From JBEKZQ01 sp049509675 (GTDB lineage Bacteria > Planctomycetota > Planctomycetia > Pirellulales > Thermoguttaceae), in assembly GCA_049509675.1 (NCBI GenBank), contig JBEKZQ010000021.1, positions 1 through 25,822 on the forward strand: a stretch of DNA of 25,822 nucleotides, in the 5' to 3' direction. A model generated the notes under the pieces. It did not search any database, was not told the DNA's origin, and was given only the letters and a program-made list of their open reading frames with translations. Shown piece after piece: positions 14,878 to 20,821 of the stretch. Numbering within the stretch: the stretch's first letter is position 1; each line of letters begins with the position of its first letter. Made by a program: the position numbers and the translations under genes.

Positions 14878-16212
14878 ATGCCGACCTATCAGTTCGAGGC
14901 GATGGACGCCACCGGCCAGGAGATCAAGGACGTCATCGAATCGCCCAGCCAGGACGAAGCGCAGCAGACCATCCGCGGGATGGGATACTTCGTCACCAAG
15001 ATCAGCGTCAAGAAAAGCCGCAAGACCGGCGGCGAGAAGAAGGCCACCAAGAAAAAGGGCAAGACCTTCGCCATCGGCGGCGTCAACCAGAAGACCCTCA
15101 CCACCTTCACCCGCCAGTTGGCCATCCTGCAGGACGCCGGCCTGCCCATCTTGCGGAGCCTGAAGATCCTCGAGCAGCAGTGCAAGCCGGGGGCCCTGAA
15201 GAACAGCCTCATCGACGTGTGCGAAGAGATCGAGAGCGGCGCCACGCTCTCCGAGGCCATGGCCAAGTCGCCCAAGGCCTTCAACCGCTTGTTCGTCAAC
15301 ATGATCAAGGCCGGCGAGGCGGGCGGGGCCCTGGAAGTGATCCTCAAGCGTCTGGCCGAGTTCCAGGAGCGGGCCCAGGCCCTCAGCCGCAAAGTCAAAG
15401 GCGCCATGGTCTACCCGGTCTTCGTGGTGCTCTTCGCCGTCGGCATCTTGACCTTCATCATGCTCAAAATCGTGCCGCAGTTCCAAAAGATCTTCGCCGA
15501 CTTCAACACCGATCTGCCGCAAATGACCAAGATCCTCATCGTCACCTCCCACTTGGTGGTCAACTACTGGTATCTGCTGCCGGGCGTGCCGCTGAGCATC
15601 TGGCTGTTCGTCAAGCTGGTGCGGAAGTTCTCCTACGGCCGCATGGGCTGGGACCTGTTCATCCTGAAAATCCCCGTCTTCGGCCAGCTTTCCGAGAAGA
15701 ACATCGTGGCCCGCACCATGCGCACCCTGGGCACCCTGGTGGCCAGCGGCGTGCCCATCCTGGAAGCCATCCACATCACCAAGGAGACGTCCGGCAACGC
15801 CTTCTTCGAGAAGGTCTTTCAGAAAATCTACGAGTCGATCCGCGAGGGCGAATCGATCGCCAAGCCCATGAAGGACGCCTCGCGGCCGCCCTTCCATCCC
15901 GTGGCACTGTTCTTCTGGTTCATGTTCGTCGCCGGGCCGATCGGGGCCCTGATGTACCTGACGCGCATGAACCGCCGCGTCTTGGACGACATGGTCGTGA
16001 ACATGGTCGACGTGGGCGAGGAGACCGGCGAGTTGGATACCATGCTCTACAAAGTGGCCGACACCTTCGACGACGAAGTCTCCGTGTTGACCGAGAGCCT
16101 CACGCGTTTGATGGAACCGGTGCTGATCATCGTCCTGGGCGGCATGGTGGGCTTCATCGTCATCGCCCTGTTCCTGCCCTTGATCAGCCTGATCAACAAG
16201 TTGACCGGATGA
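14878..16212 (+). CDS. pilC: PilC/GspF-like inner-membrane platform protein with extra hydrophobic insertion
   Basis: Polytopic inner-membrane protein of 444 residues that links the ATPases to the growing pilus. The first GspF domain (about 72-195) and the second (about 275-430) are recognisable, the latter by VGEETGELD at 379-387. Transmembrane segments are about 180-200, 229-248 and 413-440. Unusually, about 30 residues (337-368) containing a hydrophobic stretch, FFWFMFVAGPIGALMYL at 345-361, are inserted just before the conserved GEETG region, where typical PilC runs on without a break. AAGGAG 6 nt before the ATG supports the start. The first prepilin begins 13 bp after the stop. Confidence 0.92.
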   Translation: MPTYQFEAMDATGQEIKDVIESPSQDEAQQTIRGMGYFVTKISVKKSRKTGGEKKATKKKGKTFAIGGVNQKTLTTFTRQLAILQDAGLPILRSLKILEQQCKPGALKNSLIDVCEEIESGATLSEAMAKSPKAFNRLFVNMIKAGEAGGALEVILKRLAEFQERAQALSRKVKGAMVYPVFVVLFAVGILTFIMLKIVPQFQKIFADFNTDLPQMTKILIVTSHLVVNYWYLLPGVPLSIWLFVKLVRKFSYGRMGWDLFILKIPVFGQLSEKNIVARTMRTLGTLVASGVPILEAIHITKETSGNAFFEKVFQKIYESIREGESIAKPMKDASRPPFHPVALFFWFMFVAGPIGALMYLTRMNRRVLDDMVVNMVDVGEETGELDTMLYKVADTFDDEVSVLTESLTRLMEPVLIIVLGGMVGFIVIALFLPLISLINKLTG

Positions 16213-16217
16213 AGGAG
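16212..16217 (+). promoter_or_regulatory. Ribosome-binding site of the first prepilin
   Basis: AAGGAG overlaps the last base of the pilC stop codon and lies 8 nt before the ATG at 16226. It supports the long leader over an internal ATG at 16307, which has no such site. Confidence 0.75.
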
Positions 16218-16225
16218 ACCGAATC

Positions 16226-17113
16226 ATGGACGCAGGCAGTTTTCAGTCTTCAGTTTTCAGTTTTCAGCGGGAGGCGGGGGACTGTCCCCATTTTCGTTCG
16301 ACGAAAATGGGACTGTCCCCTTCTCGCGGCTTCACGCTCGTCGAACTGCTCACCGTGATCGTGATCATCGGCATGTTGGTGGCCATGATCACGGCGGCGG
16401 CCATCCCCGCGCGGAACTATGTCCGCAACGCGCGGATGAAGACCGAGATCACGCAGCTCGCGTTGGCCCTGGAGGCCTTCAAAACCGAGTTCGGCGATTA
16501 TCCGCCCGACGGCAAGGATCCCGCCGGGACAACCATGTTCCTGGCCCGCGCCTTTCCGCGCTACTCCGGCGGGCTGCCCACCGGTATCACGCTGGACCCC
16601 TCGAATGCGTTGACTTTTTGGCTGGGAGGGATGTACGTGACGACGGGGACGACCAGTGCGGGCTTCCGGGGGTTCAGCGCCAATCCGCTCAGCCCGTTTG
16701 ATACGACCCAGCCCAGTCGAAAGGGGCCGTTCTTCAACTTTGACGTCACCCGCACCCCCTACATCACCACCAGCGGAACCAACAGCGGCTGGTATCTGCC
16801 CCAGAACGACAACGCAAGCAGCGCCCCGTTCGTGTACTTCAAGGCGATGAACACGTCGGGAACCCCTTACTCCTCATCTACCTACACCTTGAGTTCGGTG
16901 ACCGTTCGCCCCTATGCGCAAGCCGTGGGCGGCATGGTCAATCCCGACACGTTCCAGATCCTCTGCCCCGGGTTGGACGCACAATACGACAACACCAGAG
17001 ACGGCAACAATCCCATTTATCCCACGGGCAGCAATTACAAGCAGCCGGGTTACATGCTGGACGACATCACGAACTTCAGTAATGGCAAAGTATCGGACAA
17101 CATGAACAACTGA
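16226..17113 (+). CDS. Type IV prepilin / GspG-like pseudopilin with repeat-encoded leader
   Basis: Pilin-class subunit of 295 residues. The prepilin peptidase site is Gly35|Phe36 in RG|FTLVELLTVIVIIGML, with Glu at +5, followed by the hydrophobic assembly helix and a GspG-like start of the globular domain (LALEAFKTEFGDYPPDGK). The mature part is Ser/Thr/Tyr-rich and ends without a recognisable motif. The leader of 35 residues is long for this family and is encoded by two repeats (16237-16267 and 16277-16320). An internal ATG at 16307 would give a classical 8-residue leader, MGLSPSRG, but it has no ribosome-binding site, whereas 16226 has AAGGAG. Both starts give the same mature protein. It probably forms the main or a minor subunit of the pilus. 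Confidence 0.88.
   Translation: MDAGSFQSSVFSFQREAGDCPHFRSTKMGLSPSRGFTLVELLTVIVIIGMLVAMITAAAIPARNYVRNARMKTEITQLALALEAFKTEFGDYPPDGKDPAGTTMFLARAFPRYSGGLPTGITLDPSNALTFWLGGMYVTTGTTSAGFRGFSANPLSPFDTTQPSRKGPFFNFDVTRTPYITTSGTNSGWYLPQNDNASSAPFVYFKAMNTSGTPYSSSTYTLSSVTVRPYAQAVGGMVNPDTFQILCPGLDAQYDNTRDGNNPIYPTGSNYKQPGYMLDDITNFSNGKVSDNMNN
16237..16267 (+). repeat. 31-bp TTTTCAG repeat, copy 1, inside prepilin leader
   Basis: Built from CAG(T)TTT/CTT units, and identical over 31 bp to 17146-17176. Here it encodes SFQSSVFSFQ at residues 5-14 of the first prepilin. Confidence 0.9.
16277..16320. repeat. Imperfect palindrome inside prepilin leader
   Basis: GGGGACTGTCCCCATTTTCG (16277-16296) is nearly inverse to 16302-16320; the arm end GGGGACTGTCCCC is itself a palindrome. 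It resembles the GGGGACTGTCCCC elements common in planctomycete intergenic DNA. It is translated as part of the leader, upstream of the peptidase site. Confidence 0.8.
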
Positions 17114-17140
17114 CGACGACGCGCGAGGGGGGGAGAGGCA

Positions 17141-18130
17141 ATGCACAGTTTTCAGTCTTCAGTTTTCAGTTTTCAGCATGCGAAAGCGCAACGGGTTTCG
17201 CCGGGTGCCACTGCTGGCTTGTCCAGCAGTGCGAAGAACACGGTTGGGCAAGCCAACCGTGGCGCCCGCCGCCGCGGCTTCACGCTGGTGGAAATCCTGG
17301 TGGTGATGGTGATCATCGCCATGTTGGCGGCGATGACGCTGGGGGCGTTGCAGTTGACCCGCGACAATGCCCGGCGCGCGGGGACCAAGGCCACTATCGC
17401 CAAGATCAACAGCATCATTCAGCGGAAATACGAGTCGTACCTGACGCGGCGCGTGCCCATGCCAGCCCTTCCGGCGACGATGACCCGGCAAGCGGTGCTG
17501 CAAGCCCGTTTGAACGCCCTGTACGACCTGATGCGGATGGAGATGCCCGACAGCCAGTCGGATATCACTAGTGGTCCCGTTCAATTCAGCGGCTGGGGAG
17601 GCATTGCCCGGCCAGCGCTTTCGCAGGCGTATCTGAGCAAGTATAGCAGCCACGCGCCGAACACCAACTTCTTGCCGGCCAAATGTTTGTACCTGATCGT
17701 GATGAGCGATCCCGAGGCGCGCGAGCAGTTCACCGCCAGCGAGTATGGCGATTACACGGGCGACGGCTGGCCCGTTTTCCTCGATGGCTGGAAAAACCCC
17801 ATCATGTGGATCCGTTGGGCGCCGGGGTGCAGTAGCAACGTGGCCGGCGGCTTTTCGGAAATTCAGTCTGGAATTGCGCAGAGTAGCACGTCCAGTACGG
17901 TGGCGGACCACGATCCGTTCGATCCGCAGGGGGTAAACACGAATGCGTATCATCTCATACCGCTGATTTATTCCTCGGGCGGAAGCGCTACGGACTACGG
18001 CATCCAGACGTCCCCGGCAAACACCAGCTACTCGACACAGATTGATCCGTACTACGCCAGCGTGAGCCCCAAGCCCGGGACGTTGGTAGGCACGGGCCGG
18101 ATGCCGATTCACAATCACCATCTCGATTAG
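17141..18130 (+). CDS. Second type IV prepilin / pseudopilin with repeat-encoded leader
   Basis: Pilin-class subunit of 329 residues. The peptidase site is Gly46|Phe47 in RRRG|FTLVEILVVMVIIAML, with Glu at +5. The helix runs into a charged stretch (RDNARRAGTKATIAKINSII) and a globular part rich in aromatic residues and prolines. GGGAGAGG directly precedes the ATG at 17141. No closer in-frame ATG exists, so a 46-residue leader is well supported. The leader is built from the same 31-bp repeat as the first prepilin plus a double-hairpin element. It is 27 bp after the first prepilin and 10 bp before the third, so operonic. The exact subunit type cannot be decided from the sequence. Confidence 0.88.
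   Translation: MHSFQSSVFSFQHAKAQRVSPGATAGLSSSAKNTVGQANRGARRRGFTLVEILVVMVIIAMLAAMTLGALQLTRDNARRAGTKATIAKINSIIQRKYESYLTRRVPMPALPATMTRQAVLQARLNALYDLMRMEMPDSQSDITSGPVQFSGWGGIARPALSQAYLSKYSSHAPNTNFLPAKCLYLIVMSDPEAREQFTASEYGDYTGDGWPVFLDGWKNPIMWIRWAPGCSSNVAGGFSEIQSGIAQSSTSSTVADHDPFDPQGVNTNAYHLIPLIYSSGGSATDYGIQTSPANTSYSTQIDPYYASVSPKPGTLVGTGRMPIHNHHLD
17146..17176 (+). repeat. 31-bp TTTTCAG repeat, copy 2, inside prepilin leader
   Basis: Identical to 16237-16267 and in the same reading phase, encoding SFQSSVFSFQ at residues 3-12 of the second prepilin. Confidence 0.9.
17203..17267. repeat. Double-hairpin repeat inside prepilin leader
   Basis: Two perfect hairpins lie in series, CACTGCTGG/CCAGCAGTG (17209-17217 and 17223-17231) and CACGGTTGG/CCAACCGTG (17239-17247 and 17253-17261). 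They are enclosed by GGGTGCC (17203-17209) and GGCGCCC (17261-17267). This matches the style of dispersed planctomycete elements. It encodes about residues 21-43 of the leader. Confidence 0.85.
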
Positions 18131-18140
18131 CGAAACATCC

Positions 18141-19361
18141 ATGCGACTTATCGCGCGCGGAAAACTCCTGAGCCTCAAGACGCTTCCTGCGGTTCCGACG
18201 CTGAAAGCGTCTCACAGAATAGCCCAGGGGAAGCGCAGCAACAATCGTACTCATCTCGCTCCGCGAGATGGAATCCATCACGCGGAGCGTGATGAGTACG
18301 TTCGAGAACAGGGCAATGTACCCAGGGCGTCGCTGCGCTTGCCCTGGGCTAGTTTGTTGAACCGCTTCGCGGTTGGGTCGAACGTCCGCAATCGCCGCGG
18401 CGTCACGCTCATCGAACTGCTGGTCGTGGTGGGGCTGATGATGATCCTCATGGCGGCGGCCGTGCCGCGGGTGCGCACCTCCATCGACGCGCGACGCGCG
18501 CGGGAGGCGGCCCGGGCCATCAACGTCTACCTGGGCGCCGCCCGCAACTCGGCCGTGGCCACCGGCCGCTCCTGCGGCGTGCGGATCGACCGCTTGCCGG
18601 CCGCCACCGGCTGCTCGATGAATCTCAGCCAGGTGGCCGTGCCCCCGCCCTACGGCGGCGACACGACCACCGCCATGGCGACGGTCACGGGGCCCACCGG
18701 GACGATTTCCGCCACAGACACCGGCTCCTATACGGTGGCATTCCCCGCCGGCATGAACACCAACCTGGTGCATGCGGGCGATCTGATCCAGTTCAATTAC
18801 GAAGGGCCTCTATACCAGATCCAAAGCCTGTCGGCCACCTCAGCCGCCGTTACGCTCCTGGAGGCGGCCCCCGTGGGGGGCCAGCCCGTCGCGTATCAGG
18901 GCCAACTTGCGCCCTGGACCAACACAACTTCCCAGCCGATGCCTTTCACGATCCTCCGCCAGCCGGTGAAGTCGGGGGCCACGCCGCTGCAACTGGGAAA
19001 TGCGGCCGTCGTCGACCTGCAGTTCTCCGGGATCGGAATTACAGATTACCGCTGGAAGAGCCAGTCCAATTCGCTCATGATCCTTTTTTCGGCCAACGGC
19101 GGCATCGATCGCATTTGGGACGACAACGGCCAATACTGCGCGACCGACACCGTGTATCTGCTGGTAGGCAAGCGGGAAAAGGTGGGGCAGGCGGGCGCGA
19201 CCAGCAACCTGGCCGATCTGACCAACCAGTGGATCGCCGTCAATCCGCAGACCGGCATCGTGACCACGGCGGAGGTGGCGGCCTCGGCCAGTTCGGCCGC
19301 GCCGACCGTCACCGAGGCCCGGGTCTTCGCCGGCCAAGGCCAGAACATGGGAGGACGGTGA
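18141..19361 (+). CDS. GspH/FimT-like prepilin with very long repeat-encoded leader
   Basis: Pilin-class minor subunit, 406 residues from this start. The peptidase site is Gly87|Val88 in RNRRG|VTLIELLVVVGLMM, with Glu at +5. The following RARREAARAINVYLGAARNSAVATGR-like pattern (about 120-145, AR..AINVYLGAARNSAVATG) is typical of GspH/FimT. The mature part has Ala/Gly/Thr-rich beta-type sequence. The ATG at 18141 lies 10 bp after the previous gene but has no clear ribosome-binding site. In-frame TTG codons at 18354 and 18357 would give leaders of 15-16 residues, also without a site. The DNA of the 87-residue leader is a nested palindrome (18220-18351). The mature protein is the same for every start. 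Confidence 0.82.
   Translation: MRLIARGKLLSLKTLPAVPTLKASHRIAQGKRSNNRTHLAPRDGIHHAERDEYVREQGNVPRASLRLPWASLLNRFAVGSNVRNRRGVTLIELLVVVGLMMILMAAAVPRVRTSIDARRAREAARAINVYLGAARNSAVATGRSCGVRIDRLPAATGCSMNLSQVAVPPPYGGDTTTAMATVTGPTGTISATDTGSYTVAFPAGMNTNLVHAGDLIQFNYEGPLYQIQSLSATSAAVTLLEAAPVGGQPVAYQGQLAPWTNTTSQPMPFTILRQPVKSGATPLQLGNAAVVDLQFSGIGITDYRWKSQSNSLMILFSANGGIDRIWDDNGQYCATDTVYLLVGKREKVGQAGATSNLADLTNQWIAVNPQTGIVTTAEVAASASSAAPTVTEARVFAGQGQNMGGR
18220..18351. repeat. Nested palindromic element inside prepilin leader
   Basis: The outer arms (18220-18239 and 18332-18351) are 20-nt inverse copies with one mismatch (TAGCCCAGGGGAAGCGCAGC type). Inside, CGTACTCATC-like arms (18246-18254 and 18292-18300) are inverse, and each carries its own small palindrome (CTCGC/GCGAG and CACGC/GCGTG). 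This looks like one element inserted within another. It has no stop codon in the prepilin frame. Confidence 0.85.
19350..19354 (+). promoter_or_regulatory. Ribosome-binding site of the fourth prepilin
   Basis: GGAGG 8 nt before the ATG at 19363, within the last codons of the previous gene. It supports the long leader over the internal ATG at 19549. Confidence 0.75.
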
Positions 19362-19362
19362 G

Positions 19363-20520
19363 ATGCGGCAAGTGGATGAAGTGACTCACGCAAAGGCGCC
19401 AAGACGCCAAGGCGCGAAGAGCGGCGACAAGAATATGGGTGGACAGGAAAATGGATGTCTTGTCGATCTTCCTGTCCGTTATCTTCTTGTCTACAGACCA
19501 AGGGTCAGAGACGATCACGCAAAGGCGCCAAGGCGCGAAGAGTGGCATATGAAGTTGCGACCTGGAAAGCGGCTTCCCTTCCTTTGCGCCTTCGCGCCTT
19601 TGCGTGATCCTTCCGCGCATTTATCGCCCCGCGGCGGCCTGAGCCTGATGGAAGTGCTCATCGCGACCTTCGTGCTCTCGGTGGGGCTGCTGGGCCTGGC
19701 CGCCCTGTTTCCCGTGGGCCAGAACAGCATTGCCGAGTCGATCAAGGCCGACCGCGGCGGCGTCTGCGGCCGCGCCGCCCTGCACCAGGCCCGCGCCCAA
19801 CGCATGCTCGACTACCGCAACTGGTCGAACCCGACGCCCGGCAGCGGCACGTTCGTGATCGATCCGCTGGGCTGTGCCAGCGGGCTGTCGGGGCCTTTTT
19901 GCGGCGTGGGCAGCATTCTCCGCGTCAATCTTCCGGCGGTCAACGCCCAGCAGATATTCTTGTGCCAAGACGATCTTATCTTCGCCCTGCCCGAGGAGGA
20001 GAAGCCGCCGGTCACCAACACCACCCGGCCGCAGCCGTTGATCGCCGCCGGCGCCATCCAGTATCAAGGAAACTACTCCTGGTTCTTGACGGTCACGCCG
20101 TCGCTGAGCGAGGTGCAGCAGTTGCAATTCGTGCCCCTGGCCGAGCGAACGCACTTCGTCGTTTCCGCCGTCGTCTGTTACCGGCGCGATTTCCAGCAAG
20201 GCGAGCAGCAGTACTCACTCGCTTCGGCCAGCGTCGGTCTCGGCGGCGGCGACATAATCATTACGCCTTCACCGACGTCCACCCCCCCGCTCCCCCGGGT
20301 CAGGCTGAACGAGTGGGTCGGACTGTGCGGCGGAAATCCCGCGATCTGCCTCTGGTATCGCGTGGTGGGCATTAGCAGCGATGGAACCCAACTGAGCCTC
20401 GCCGGTCCCGATTGGACGTTGGCCTCTCAGCCGACGACGCTGTTGACGGTCGGCAAGAGCGTGATCGGCGTGTACAGCGAAGTGATCGACGTGGACCAGG
20501 ATTTGATTTGGCAGCAGTAA
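19363..20520 (+). CDS. PilV/GspI-like prepilin with 92-residue repeat-encoded leader
   Basis: Pilin-class minor subunit of 385 residues. The peptidase site is Gly92|Leu93 in SPRGG|LSLMEVLIATFVLSVGLLG, with Glu at +5; the MEVLIA...VLSVGLLGL pattern is characteristic of PilV/GspI. The start at 19363 is 1 bp after the previous stop codon and has GGAGG 8 nt upstream. The internal ATG at 19549 would give a 30-residue leader but lacks a site. The leader contains two copies of HAKAPRR, encoded by a repeat (19386-19403 and 19513-19540). The mature part is about 293 residues, long for PilV. The next gene starts 301 bp later after further repeats. Confidence 0.86.
   Translation: MRQVDEVTHAKAPRRQGAKSGDKNMGGQENGCLVDLPVRYLLVYRPRVRDDHAKAPRREEWHMKLRPGKRLPFLCAFAPLRDPSAHLSPRGGLSLMEVLIATFVLSVGLLGLAALFPVGQNSIAESIKADRGGVCGRAALHQARAQRMLDYRNWSNPTPGSGTFVIDPLGCASGLSGPFCGVGSILRVNLPAVNAQQIFLCQDDLIFALPEEEKPPVTNTTRPQPLIAAGAIQYQGNYSWFLTVTPSLSEVQQLQFVPLAERTHFVVSAVVCYRRDFQQGEQQYSLASASVGLGGGDIIITPSPTSTPPLPRVRLNEWVGLCGGNPAICLWYRVVGISSDGTQLSLAGPDWTLASQPTTLLTVGKSVIGVYSEVIDVDQDLIWQQ
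19386..19609. repeat. Direct and inverted repeats inside prepilin leader
   Basis: TCACGCAAAGGCGCCAAG occurs at 19386-19403 and again within 19513-19540. Its inverse, CTTCGCGCCTTTGCGTGATC, is at 19590-19609. Between them is a second nested inverted repeat: GACAAGAA (19426-19433)/TTCTTGTC (19484-19491), with GGACAGGA (19441-19448)/TCCTGTCC (19470-19477) inside. All of it is read in the prepilin frame without a stop codon. Confidence 0.85.
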
Positions 20521-20821
20521 GGAAGAATGGGGAAATGCGGCCACGGATGAAACACGGATCAAACACGGATAGTGCATGTGGAATGGGTAACTGTTCACGG
20601 GACAAAACGAAGAAACGAGGAAGGAACCGCGGATGAATGCGAATCAACGCAGTATGAAACTAATCCGTTCATCCGCGTGTATCCGCGTTCATCAGCGGCA
20701 TTCTCTTCCTGTTCTCCTATCGGTGTTTCTTCCGTGTTTAATCCGTGGCTAATCTCTTCCGTATTTGTCCGTGGCTAAGTAACCACCGTGAAGCTTTTTG
20801 CAAGCGAGAAGAGGAACGGCA
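20521..20821. repeat. Intergenic region filled with CACGGAT-type inverted repeats
   Basis: 301 bp without a gene. GCCACGGATGAAACACG (20540-20556) is inverse to 20733-20749 with one mismatch, and GCGGATGAA (20629-20637) is inverse to TTCATCCGC (20668-20676). CACGGAT and ATCCGCG units recur between them. GAGGA at 20811-20815 is the ribosome-binding site for the next gene. No promoter is clear. Confidence 0.75.

Noticed and set aside
16237..17176. CRISPR-like or phase-variable tract from the TTTTCAG repeats
   Set aside because: There are only two copies 900 bp apart with no spacers of regular size. The short internal units are not long enough or uniform enough to suggest slippage-driven switching.
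10090..20520. Pure type II secretion system rather than a type IV pilus
   Set aside because: A PilT-type retraction ATPase is present, which type II secretion lacks. However, the GspH/I/K-like subunits keep a mixed or secretion role possible, and no secretin is in the window to decide.
20572..20778. Small open frame in the gap before the giant gene
   Set aside because: It consists of inverted repeats, has no ribosome-binding site and no family resemblance.
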